Assembly (NCBI GenBank): GCA_030141605.1 | Contig: JAQGDQ010000022.1 | Location: forward strand, 62,001-126,000 | Reading direction: 5' to 3' | Origin: Tubiluchus corallicola | Taxonomy: Eukaryota > Priapulida > Priapulimorpha > Priapulimorphida > Tubiluchidae | Length of the DNA stretch: 64,000 nucleotides | Part shown: positions 52,317 to 62,971 of the stretch, piece by piece | Layout: the number at the start of each line of letters is the position of its first letter | Numbering within the stretch: the first letter of the stretch is position 1 | Notes under the pieces: generated by a model | The model's database searches: none | Seen by the model: the letters and a program-made list of their open reading frames with translations, nothing else | Told to the model about the DNA's origin: nothing | Translations under genes and position numbers: made by a program

Positions 52317-52547
52317 TAAGAAGCTCTTTCAGACAGTTCGTGCGTGTTGCTCTTAATAGGCAAAACCGCCTTTTGAAGCTTCAGAAGCGCAAAAAGGCCA
52401 GTATTTGAATGGAATGAGGAATAGATAGTACAGTCGTATATGTGCACGCTCAAATAACTCTGCTAAAAGGTTTGGAAGATCAGGGACTACGTAAAAATTC
52501 TGTTTGTTTTTTATATTTATTATAATGTATATTAGTACAAGAATAGT

Positions 52548-52628
<81 letters not shown>

Positions 52629-52888
52629 GCAGCAGCTACAACAACAACAATAATAATAATGCGTCGACTTTAAATTCAAAAAAAGCTTTTATCGCCGATG
52701 GTGGTAAAAAACAAATTACATCACCTAAATAACTGTACCCCACTTTTACCTTAAATATCAGGAGCTAGGCAGGGCAACGGCAAGTACCATTTTTAAAGTC
52801 TTTGGTAAGGCAGCAGTATCGAATTCACAACCTCCCAGACGCGTGAAAAACAGTCTGGTGCATGCTAGATCTTAAGAAGCTCTTTCAG
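52317..52888 (-). mobile_element. SINE-like unit flanked by apparent target-site duplications
   Basis: taagaagctctttcag occurs at 52317-52332 and 52873-52888, and four further flanking bases gatc precede it one base away at both sites. Read on the minus strand, the tRNA-like head starts directly inside the right copy. A B-box-like tract (GAATTCGATAC, around 52815-52828) is followed by a body with TTAAAAATGGTACTTGCC and TTGCCCTGCCTAGC. A (TTA)n tail is followed by about 215 bases of unassigned sequence up to the left copy. Tail order and flanking repeats fit L1-style insertion. Confidence 0.5.
52550..52662 (+). repeat. (TAA)n microsatellite
   Basis: About 77 perfect bases of taa units, then cagcagcag, acaacaaca and taataat variants. 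Open frames here are polytyrosine-type artefacts. Confidence 0.95.
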
Positions 52889-53224
52889 TAAAGTTCACAC
52901 CTAATTAAGAATGTAGCTTTTAGAAATGAAAAAAATGGAGATTGTTTTAGCTCTCGGCTAGATAAAAAGAGAAAAAACACAGTCCAGCTCGAATAAACCA
53001 AATTGAATCATTCCATAGAATGTGTCTTAATTGTCTAACACTGCCCAGCTTCTGCCGTCAAACATTGCGATATTTAACTATCCTCTAAAATTAATTATCT
53101 TTCAAAATTAGAGGTTTGATGTCTTTTTGCGTAAAATTCATCAATGTATATAGTCTTTCTCCCCTTTGTTTCTTCGATGGCTGAGTAGATTAATAGAAAG
53201 CTTTAAAAAGCGGACTATAAAAAT

Positions 53225-53420
53225 CAAATGAAACCGAGCCAAACCAAACTAAATCAGACCAAATCAGTACAAAATCACACCAATCCAAAGTAAGGTGAAC
53301 TAAGCTAAAACAAATTAATCAAACCAAACTAATTCAAACAAACCGAACAGAACCAAACCAAATGGAATGCCACAAAACAAAACAAAACGAAACAAAAACA
53401 AGCCAAGCCTAGCAAAGAAA
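53225..53420 (+). repeat. Degenerate AAACC/AAACT-type repeat
   Basis: Tandem variants such as ccaaaccaaact and caaacaaaccgaac, ending in aaaacaaaacaaaac. Confidence 0.7.
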
Positions 53421-54279
53421 AAAGCAAAAACAAAATTAATTCAAAATTACAGTAAAGAGAAAGCTGGAGACCAACGTACAATGAATTTAGCAAGTTATAG
53501 CGGATGTGGACAGTCTCTTTAAGCTCTAAACTGATTGTTCTTATTTTCAGCCATTTTTTCGTAAATTATGTGGAGAGAAGTTAATTTACCAATAAAGCAG
53601 ATTGCAGACTGCGATATTGATTTGGGTCAGCTGACATTTTGCATCTTATTGCCAGTTTGCATAACACTTTGTACATTAGCATTGTATTTACGACAGGTGT
53701 TATCGATTTTTCCTTGTCATTTAAATGTGCCTTTTAGACTTCATGTCAATTTTCAACGTTTTCAATTGCGCTTCTGTTTCTAAATTTGTTTTCAAGACTG
53801 TCCTTTTATCTTTGCCCTTAAGTATGACATTTATTGAAATTCTTGTCACGTTTTTTGTGACTTTCCCCTTGGATGGAGTGATCAGCAGCAGCATTCATAT
53901 TTACTAGTTCAAATACAGTAAAAATTGCGTTATAAATCAATAACAACTATAATTTTACTGGTACATGTTTATTAATCACCAATAAATAAAAGCAGTGAAA
54001 AGTTGAAAATGTGGATTCACGAATCAAAGTAAATTATTAATGTAAAATCACGTAAATTAATTTTGGGAAAAAGTTCATTTTGATCTTGTCGGAATTTCAA
54101 AGGTTCGCCACCTTCTCGGCAGTTCGTCTATTGGGAGAGTTCGTGTTTATTACCATTAAACCTAGATTATTACAATGTTGCGACTGTCAAAAAAACGTTT
54201 AAATAACTCTATGTAGTGTAATTTAAACCCTGCCGCTATGTAAGTTACAAAAACAACGAAATTTCATCGGTATACATTA
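53421..54279. other. Intergenic DNA, nothing recognised
   Basis: The open frames at 53568-53907 have no recognisable family. Confidence 0.5.
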
Positions 54280-54495
54280 CGCAACATTTTGACAATATCT
54301 GACGAAAGAAGAATCAAATTTAAAATGCTTTTAGTATTGTACACAATTTTAAGAGTTGACGCAGGTTTTATCTCATATCTGTACGTCCGACGTCACGCTC
54401 TACGGCAGCAGGACTTGCGGAATTCTACTATGAAGCTGCAAAAAGTGGATTATCTTAAAACCAAATTAATACTGCGCTTTTCAGAATATTTCAAG
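54280..54495 (+). pseudogene. LINE reverse-transcriptase C-terminal relic
   Basis: An open stretch reads ISDERRIKFKMLLVLYTIL, later LRNSTMKLQKVDYLKTKL. LINE polymerases of the CR1/L2 type have R..FK.LLL.YK.L....P.YL...........LRSS....L..P...LKT at the matching place. The strongest anchors are R-x-K-F-K-x-L-L and L-R-x-S. The characteristic Trp motif that should follow was not found, so this is a truncated relic. Confidence 0.5.
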
Positions 54496-54719
54496 CGTAC
54501 TGTGTACTTTCTTGTTTGCTTTACCAGTTTACATGATTTGTCTATAGATTTTTTATATTACTGCTTATTATTAATTATTAGGCACTATCTTATATAACGC
54601 CTAATTGACCTGTCATCATTGATCAAGGTATAACCTCTAAGATGAGTTGGCAAGTGGCGTCTAAACCGCATTCAGAGGTATATACAATTATGTATCCCTC
54701 TGTACGAGATGAACAGCTA

Positions 54720-54828
54720 CAATGTTGTTGTCGTTCGTTTGTTTTTGTTTTCGTTGTTGTTGTTTTTGTAGCTGTTGTTGTTGTTGTTACTGCTGTTACT
54801 GTTGTTGTTGTTGTTGTTGCTGTTGTTG
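54720..54828 (+). repeat. (GTT)n tract with a 30-bp flank
   Basis: Imperfect gttgtt units end directly in a segment (54826-54856) that recurs after a second (GTT)n at 56507-56537. Confidence 0.85.
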
Positions 54829-55562
54829 AAAACATTCGAGTTTGACGCAAAATCTTTAAACAACGTTTAATCTACAGGCTGTGATAGGTATAATGATAGC
54901 TGTTGGTTTTGATGATGCGCCACGTTGCTATTGCGCATGCCCTAAAACACAAAGCGTGTAACATTAAATGTTATTATGTCATTATGATATCACGTTACGT
55001 TCGATAAACCACATAATGCTTTGCACAGGTGAGGGATATAATAACTCGAAGCTGCCACGTATCTGATCTGTATTAATTAACTTATTAATAGATATATGAT
55101 CTTTACATTTTAAGCATGTTAGATGTTTGATAGATATGCTTTTACAGAAAATGAGAGAGAAGGAGAAAGAGGGGGGGGGAGGGATAGTTGATTGCTGTGG
55201 CTGGCCAAGAATCGAGGTTGTTATAAAATAATGTTGTAAGAAGTCACTAAAACATCAGAAGCTTCTTTATACGGTTCAGATATGTACATTGTCGGTCAGC
55301 GAGGTAATTACCTGAAGTCAATATGCCAGCTGATAGAGCAAAGAAGCAATTTTGCTATGGTCACGCACGCACCTCCTGACTGGGCTCGACGTTGTTTAGC
55401 ACTAGCGTATTCAAATGCTCAAGTTTGGTTTTTTAGCCCCTTATAGTTTCTGTGTTATGCGATTCCGTTAGTGTAACATGAAAATAAGTCGGAAACTGGT
55501 AAAAAGGTAGTGGTTTACTAATAATGCTATAATAATGACAAGGTATAATTTGTAAAAGGGTA

Positions 55563-55735
55563 AGGTAATGACATAGTCCAGAAATTTTACTGGTGAAGTG
55601 TACCACTTGCGATGTGTATACTGGCGAACTGAATTATTTTGTTAGAAGTAATTAGGTAATAACATAGCAGAGAAAGTTTATTGTCGAAATATACTACCGG
55701 CGAACTGTTCCAGTGGTGAACCCCGTACCACTGGC
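55563..55735 (+). repeat. Tandem pair of ~91-bp units
   Basis: aggtaatgacatag at 55563 and aggtaataacatag at 55654 begin two units 91 bases apart. Each continues through agaaa..tt.a.tg..gaa.t.tac and ends near ctggcgaactg. A third copy lies at 44599-44682. Confidence 0.7.
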
Positions 55736-56257
55736 AAAATTGGTGCATACCGCTTTACACAACATCAATTACTGATACAGTGAATTAACTAATTTAAATT
55801 ATCTAAGTGAAAATCATCTCTCTCATAAAAGTGATAAACTTTCTCTTTCCATTGCTGGCCTTAAAGTTTGAATTTACCTCATGCGTTTTTTATCATATTG
55901 TTGATGTACTTGCTGTTTATTTTTTGTACTAGATTTTGTACTAGTTTATTAAACAAAGTGCGATTCGACCTTCATCTATTTTTCGTTGCCTAGGTGACAG
56001 AAATGGAGTTTTCGCAGTCTTTTTCCCCAAAGCAACTGATGCTGACTTTGAACTCGACGAAAACCAAACAAATATCAGACTGGGTTAAAATAAGCGAACT
56101 GAAGTTAGGGCTACAGATAGACACACGCACAAGGATATTATTACACTGCCACACTGTAACTGGAAAAGTGTTTTGGTAAAATTTCGTCATGAGCTTTTCA
56201 TTTGTGTTCAACTGGAGGGAGTAGCTAAGTGATAACCACGTGTGCTTGGCTAATGCC

Positions 56258-56300
56258 AGACCTGGTTAATAAGTTATACCATGTCAGACCTGGTTAATAA
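56258..56300 (+). repeat. Short direct duplication
   Basis: cagacctggttaataa occurs twice about 27 bases apart. Confidence 0.8.
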
Positions 56301-56411
56301 ATGCCAGATAATCGCCAGGCTGTTCATGTGCCGTATTGCTAATGACAATTTCTATTGCTGAAGAAAATGTGTACTCATTCGTGCATAGACACCTCGATTT
56401 GGTGTCACACC

Positions 56412-56412
56412 T

Positions 56413-56447
<35 letters not shown>

Positions 56448-56537
56448 GCTGCTGCTGCTGTTGTTGTCGTCATTGTTGTCATTGCTGCTTTATGTAATTA
56501 CCATACTTGAAAACATTCGATTTTGACGCAAAATCTT
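56412..56537 (+). repeat. (TTG)n tract with the shared 30-bp flank
   Basis: (TTG)n followed by mixed ttg/ctg/gtc units, then ttgaaaacattcga and tttgacgcaaaatctt, nearly identical to 54826-54856. Confidence 0.8.
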
Positions 56538-59500
56538 CAGAGACAGAGTTAAGTCTATTTCCGCCTCAATTATTTAACATTATTGCAGTTGAATGCTGGG
56601 ACTTGCAGTATGCCGATGTGTGCAAAGTTAACCATCGCTACCTCTTTGTATATAATTTTATTTCTAAGCACACAGGTTTGGCATTTATGTCAATAAAAAT
56701 GTGATATTTCAGTGAAATATATATATACTCGTGCTTGCCAAACAATAAGAAGTAGAAAGTAGAATTTTTAAAAAGAAACATCAAGTAGAAGGAATTAAAC
56801 GTACAACAACAAAGTTTAGAAAAAGAGAACTATGCAAATACAGTTTATAATAAGAAGCATGTTATCATTTAAAGCCCAGCTAACAATATCATTAAACTAT
56901 GCGCTCAGCCTCATAAGTAAATTACTCCTACATTAAAATGTGCATCATTAACAACACGCACTTTTACTCTCGCTGACACCATCACTCACTGTCAGCACCA
57001 TCGCAACTATTAGTATAATAACGTGTTGAAGGTGAAGTTATTACCATAGGGCCGGTGTTATGTCATAAATCCGTTTCTCCTGTGCCTTGTTCTCGTGCTT
57101 CTCTCTCCTCCTGATCCTACTCCTTTTTTGATTTTATTATTTGTTTATTCGTTTCTTTTCTAGGGGTTCTTTTTCTCGTTTTTCAGCTTTCTTTTTCAGT
57201 TTCACTTGCCTATTATTAAAGAAGCATAATTATATTATCTGTCACTGATAAATAAAGTCTTCACAGATATAAACCTTAAATTACATGCTTAAAAATAAAA
57301 TATTATTTCTCCACTGGTGTAAGATGCAGGTTTGCTGGTTTTCCGCTTGTTGGTTCTGATTAGTGGACCACAGTGAAGCGGGGCACGTGGCTCAGCTCGT
57401 AAAGGAAGCAATTTTAGTCGCGTGTCTCTTGCCGCCCGTATATTGTCAGCCTTAACGAAGACAGAGTACGTTAAAAGATTCGTGTAAAAGCAAAATTTGA
57501 AAATCAACACAAGAGCAAGACACCGATGCTGACATTTCTGAACTCTGAAGTGGAGAACAAAAGTGCGGAAAAGATCATTTCCTAAGATTCCCCAAGGTTT
57601 CTTGATGGTACGCCTCCTTGTTATGACAACAACACGTTTCTCGTTATTTGTTACAACAGTATACGCCAGTGCATATAGTGCTTTTAACACTCAAAGAACA
57701 TGAAACCTTATGTCACTTGTTAGTTTTTTTAATACTGAAGTTACTACAGCGGCTGTCCTTATTAACCCAATTAAAAGGGAGGATAAACAAGCTTCCTTTG
57801 ATCAAACCGTTTAAATATTTTGAGATAAAATATCGCCTCAGAAGTCTACTGAAAAAAGATATCCATCTAGCAGTGCAATTATGACGCCAATACTTCATTT
57901 TTGCGAACTCATAAGAGACACCGGGTTCCTTTGTGGTATAATAAAGAAGCAGGGCAAGACTGCTGAGTAAGTACCCGTGTGTGTCAGTATCCTACCGCGT
58001 TAATGAATGCCGAAGGACTACTTGCAGGAAATAATCAGGTGCAAATAGCGAAGAACGAGAAACACACCTTCCGGGAGGCGAGCGCTAATGACGGGTCAGC
58101 TTCCGGCGGGAATGAATAAACTCTGATTACGCCTTGGTGAGATAAAAGCTTTTCAATTTGTACCACTGTGCCTCACAAGACGAAATACGTGTATTATACG
58201 CCGCCGAAAAAAATCTGTGAAACGGGAGAAGCACTTAAGGCACTAGCGAAAAGGTTTGGCAAGAGAAAATGAACTGTTCCTTGTCAAACTCGGGTAAAAA
58301 TTTGATGCGGAAAAGCAATTGTTTTGTCGTTGTATACGCGAATCACACGCAGAAGCAGCACAACAGCTGCTGTAAACAAAGGAACACAACCGTAATACTG
58401 TTGCCTTCGTGGTTTTTAGGCATCTAATTTATACTTTCTTTGTTATACCGACAGCAGCAACTTGAAGTTCTAAAGAAAAAAGTTATAAAAAAGAAGAAAC
58501 ATTTAGAACATTGCGTTTGAAAATGAACACGTCCCTCCACAACAAAATCGAAAAATAATCAATCAGATTATAGTTCTTGAGCGGCGAATCAAGCGCAAAT
58601 AGTCTATAAAAATTGCGTATTTAAACGGTTTTAAACTTCATGAAAATGTAATATGTTCATATCTTTCAAATGATGAGTTTCAAAACGAAAAGTGGGCATA
58701 TTCCAGTGTCATTGAATGAGCAACCTCATTAATGCCTATACCCCAGAAGCAGTATTACAAGTTTAATCTGGCAACAATATTAAATCAAGTTTACTGTTAC
58801 CATATAATACGACCTTCAACAGGTAGGTTTCCGGGCAAACTGTGATAATACAAAGACAAATTGAGCCATTCGTCAATGGTCATTTGAAACCGACAAAGGG
58901 AAAATTATGTGTGTAATATCAAGCTTCGACAAACCACGTAGCCAACTGATTGTAGAAATTCATTAAGTTAGACAAATGACATCCCATGTTGTATATGTAG
59001 TAGAAGTGATCATATTAAATCTGCGAGCTCAAATATTAATTAGCCTACTCACTTTTGCTTGACGATTTCAGATTTTGGGTCACGCTACTTGACGAGTAGG
59101 GTTGCACACCCTCTAGCGATTGCGAACGGAAACACAATTAACATATTAATCTTTAAAATAAGTTTTTTATCCTTTTTACCAACGAGTGAGTTTAGGTTTT
59201 TCAGAAATAGGTTCAACACTAATATATTTTTTGAAATAATAAATTAACTTATTTTATGGCTTAAAACCCAGTTAGGAAGTAGGACACATTTATAGAATGG
59301 GCCGAAAACCTATTGAATAGGTTTTGAATGTGTTAAAACTGTTAATAGGCCTTTGTTTAGACTTCCTTGTGTTACATAGACTGTGTAATTGAGCAGCTTA
59401 GTTTGACAGCTAAGCGAAATGTTAGTTTTTTGCATAGTCAAATATTGGACTTTGCGCCTTCAGTACAATTTACTAATAAATGTGTGCGCTTAACAATGCG

Positions 59501-60212
59501 ACATAAATGTGACTTAATAAAATAACTTGCCGTCAGATAAAACAGATTGTGTATGCACTATCACACCACACATGTACCATGCGTTAATCTTTCAGTGAGC
59601 CAACTCAAGTAAGTATGATGGCATGAATTTATATTTTCATGCCTATCCCCGTTTGTGCAGAACCACAGTCATCAAAGAATAGGACTGTCTTAGTTTAACC
59701 TCCTAACCTTCGACAATAAACAAGCAAATTCTTTTCCTATATATAAAATACGTAATAATAATCGGCAGTTTTTATTCGCACCCTTTATACATGGCAAATG
59801 TTAAACACCTAGGTGGCAAAAATATGTACGTTGCCTTGGACCATGCTTGAGATGTTTCTGCAGGAGATTAAAGTGGTGTGCTCACTTCTAATTAGTCTTC
59901 TGTTACGAAATCGACACATCAGTATAACTCCAAGTGATATTTATTTCCTCTCAAATATTGAAAGGAAAAATATTGTTTAAAAATGACTTAATTAAAGATT
60001 GGTTAGTGTTTTGCTGTTGTGGGTTCTCGGCAAGATGAGTGAAATCACGCGATAGTCTAGCAGTAAACGTGAACTTTGAAATTCTGAATTTAAAATTTGT
60101 CGTTTTGTCGGGTTTTGTGTTTCACAATGTTCTAAGTAAGTGTTGCATTTAAATTTTCGCTTTGGTTAAAAGTGCTCATTGAGGTTAATGCAGTTGAAAA
60201 ACTGTACCAAGT
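56538..60212. other. Intergenic DNA, no gene recognised
   Basis: A minus-strand frame of 133 codons (57289-57690) has no recognisable family and a length expected by chance. The 57900-58230 stretch is locally GC- and CpG-richer. Confidence 0.45.
58060..58110. promoter_or_regulatory. Paired ETS-type sites in a CpG-richer stretch
   Basis: cttccgggagg and cttccggcggg lie about 35 bases apart in a local rise of GC. They resemble ETS sites common in animal promoters. No transcript is visible. Confidence 0.2.
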
Positions 60213-60243
60213 GATGACGTCATCGTTCGCGACGCTCGCGAAC
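60213..60243. promoter_or_regulatory. CRE palindrome fused to a GC-rich inverted repeat
   Basis: gatgacgtcatc (60213-60224) is a perfect 12-bp palindrome containing the full CREB/ATF site tgacgtca. It is followed without a gap by gttcgcgacgctcgcgaac (60225-60243), 8-bp arms around a 3-base centre. It lies 1.6 kb upstream of the GPCR start codon. Function is inferred from the motif only. Confidence 0.5.
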
Positions 60244-61652
60244 CATTAATCACTAAAGTAATATTTAATTATCAGAGACATTTAGTAATTATTCTAGATA
60301 ATAAAATGTACATTTTGGCTATTTTTAGGTTAATTGGAGTACATATGGTGTAAAGATCCTATTATTTTTCTTTAAAATAGTAGGAAACTTCTTACTAACC
60401 AAACTGAGTAAGCCTTTTAAACCACTTTAAAGTGAGTCGAACATCTTGACAAAATTGAAACAGGTTTTTAAAAAGTTTTGAAGTACCAAAAACACAAAAT
60501 TATATAATTTAAAATTAATTTACTGATCTGCAAACAGTTAGAGCATTATACAGCAGTTCAAACTAAAAGACAAATTTTCAAGCTGTCGTTTTTCCCATCC
60601 TATTGAAATTTTCGCCCGTCTCATTCCATTTCGTATAATTTTTAATTTGAAACGAGATTCGCGGAAACAATTTGCTCAATTTGTCGATTATATAAGCCTC
60701 ATTCCCAAATGTGCTGACTTCAAACATATATATAGCGCCAATTCCCTAACGTGTTCAGTTCAACTATACAATGCTGTCTTGCTTAAGATATCCAATTCAA
60801 GAATGACATGTATATTTAATGTATCTGCAGAACACTGCCTGATTTACTTACGAGCATGCACACATACACATACAGACTTGTAATGATGAATACGGTTGAC
60901 CTACGGATAATTAATAAATAATAAACGATTTAGCTGGATAGTATACTGAGTTTAATTGAAAATTCTTAAATGGCTTGTTTATAGAAGCAACACCAGAGAA
61001 TATCAAAAAGAGGAAATGACAAAGAAGAAAATAGGAAAACAAACAACAAAGACTTTACCCATTCGCATATTCGTTTTTAACTTGTTTTTGTGAGTTTTCC
61101 ATTCTTCATAGTTCAATTTTGTCATTTATGAGGTAAACTCCTCTGTCTTCCTTTCTTTCTTCCTTCTACCTGTTTTCAGTTTTCATTTTTATTCTTCTTT
61201 ATTTACCCCATTCCTTTCTTTCCTCTCTTTTTATTCCATTCTTTTTCTTGATTCGTTTACTTACTTATTTTTTTATTTGTTTGTCCATTCATTCATGTAT
61301 TCATTTATTCATTCGTTCGTTCATTCATCCATCTATCATTTCGTTCGTTCATTCGTTCATTCATTCATTCATTCACCAAGTGACCAAAAGGGACATGATT
61401 TACTTGATCATAATACGAGCGCGCAGCTCGGTTTGTCTCAAGCAAACACCTCAACGTGAAGAGCAACTGGGAGTGAAGCAAGCGATCATTGTTGGCTTCC
61501 AATAATCAACTGAGATACATTTAATCTACTTGGGCAGAGAAAATGTTTACCAATTATCACGTCAGTGTTTGTCCTAACCCGCGCAGAGACAATGCATTTC
61601 CTTTACAATATGCAACTATAATGATGATTTTCGTGCGCAGCACCGCTAGGAG
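60244..61652. other. Upstream region of the GPCR gene
   Basis: A TTCA-type tetranucleotide repeat lies at 61279-61378. A non-coding first exon could lie here but none is recognised. Confidence 0.45.
61279..61378 (+). repeat. (ATTC)n tetranucleotide repeat
   Basis: attcattc/cgttcgttc units over about 100 bases. Open frames through it are Ser/Phe/Ile/His repeats. Confidence 0.9.
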
Positions 61653-61662
61653 GTCACGTGAC
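61653..61662. promoter_or_regulatory. Palindromic E-box gtcacgtgac
   Basis: A perfect 10-bp palindrome with the CACGTG core bound by USF/MITF/TFE-type bHLH factors, about 150 bases before the GPCR start codon. Surrounding CpGs are more frequent than in the flanks. Confidence 0.4.
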
Positions 61663-61810
61663 GGATGCAACCTGGCCGGTTTTGGCTTCACTCGGGATAA
61701 CGCAATCGCGAATATGCATGTAATCGCACAGTGCAACGTGATAAATGTAGGACGCTCGCAGGACAAAGTGTCGAATGAAGTTTGTTTCCTGTGAAATAAT
61801 ATAATTTGCA

Positions 61811-62971
61811 ATGGATGTGTTAGACCACGGTTATAAAGAAAAAATGAATATAGTTGATTGGTTTTTATTAAATACCACGAATCCGCCTGTTGATAACGTT
61901 AGTTTACTTGACGTAATCACCGAGGCGCCCTATCACGGCGCCTACTTTCACGATTTTAGCGATAAGTATAGAAAAATACACGGATTTCTCAGCGTTTTTA
62001 TATGTGCCTTCGGATTAGTGGCCAATGTTTTAAATTTAATCGTGCTTACTCAAAAGAACATGATTTCGCCCACAAATAGCATTTTGACAGGTTTAGCAGT
62101 CGCGGATATGCTAGTAATGCTGGCTAGTCTACCGTTTACAATTTGCTATCACATTCTGTTTTTAAAGGAGGAACACAAAGACAAAGGCGGTACTTATGCT
62201 TGGAATGTCTTTGCGATTGTGCAAACGCAACTAACGATAACTTTTCACACCATATCTATATGGCTGACAGTGCTTCTAGCCATCTTCAGGTATGTGACTA
62301 TTAGTTACCCTTCGCATAGCCGCGCGTGGTGTAACCTGTACAGGGCAAAACAGGCCATATTCACCGCATACATCGCCTCGGCAATAATATGCATTCCTAA
62401 TTACCTTAATTACGTCGTCGAAGTAACAGATGATAACGTAACATCATACCAGATATCTTTCTCGGACATGGCCATCGCTCACGATGGTCTATTGAAGAAC
62501 ATCAACTTTTGGATATACGGTGTGATTGTGAAAGTAATTCCTTGTATCGCACTGACAATGCTCAGTAGCCTTCTAATGCGTGTCCTTTTTGTTGCCAATA
62601 AGAGAAAGCAGAAATTGACTTCAAAGCAGGGCCGCTTAGAAGCAGACAAAACGTGTGATCGCACCACACGGATGTTGTTGGTGATTCTCTTGTTGTTCCT
62701 CATAACAGAGTTTCCCCAGGGAATTCTGGCTCTCTTAAGCGGAATGCTGGGAGATCCTTTTTTCCGCAATGTTTATATGCCGCTAGGTGACGTGATGGAC
62801 ACGCTAGCTTTGGCTAATTGCGCAGTAAATTTTATTCTCTATTGCACAATGAGCAAACAATTTCGCATGACATTCAAAGAAACTGTACTGCCCAAAGTCT
62901 GTGTTGAGGATAAATGGACTCGGCTAGTGCCTAACCATCGACCTAGTGTACAAATGAAATCGTTCGTCTGA
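61811..62971 (+). CDS. Class A neuropeptide GPCR, myosuppressin/sex-peptide-receptor-like (DMSR) group
   Basis: A single uninterrupted 386-codon frame; TAA at 61802-61804 is in frame just upstream and the Kozak context is GCAATGG. Two sequons precede TM1 (N21, N29) and one lies in the second extracellular loop (N209). Seven hydrophobic segments are near 57-80, 89-113, 134-163, 180-197, 231-261, 285-311 and 322-346. N72 (TM1) and D99 in LAVAD (TM2) are the class A anchors. FRY (159-161) replaces DRY and NFILY (340-344) replaces NPxxY. ITEFPQGILALLSG (TM6) and MPLGDVMDTLALAN (TM7) typify receptors for FMRFamide-like, myosuppressin and myoinhibitory/sex-peptide ligands. No cysteine is seen at the top of TM3 or in the second loop. 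The ligand cannot be assigned. The tail ends KSFV, a class I PDZ-ligand pattern. Confidence 0.9.
   Translation: MDVLDHGYKEKMNIVDWFLLNTTNPPVDNVSLLDVITEAPYHGAYFHDFSDKYRKIHGFLSVFICAFGLVANVLNLIVLTQKNMISPTNSILTGLAVADMLVMLASLPFTICYHILFLKEEHKDKGGTYAWNVFAIVQTQLTITFHTISIWLTVLLAIFRYVTISYPSHSRAWCNLYRAKQAIFTAYIASAIICIPNYLNYVVEVTDDNVTSYQISFSDMAIAHDGLLKNINFWIYGVIVKVIPCIALTMLSSLLMRVLFVANKRKQKLTSKQGRLEADKTCDRTTRMLLVILLLFLITEFPQGILALLSGMLGDPFFRNVYMPLGDVMDTLALANCAVNFILYCTMSKQFRMTFKETVLPKVCVEDKWTRLVPNHRPSVQMKSFV

Noticed and set aside
57289-57690. 133-codon minus-strand open frame
   Set aside because: No recognisable family, and a frame of this length is expected about once by chance in a window this size and composition.
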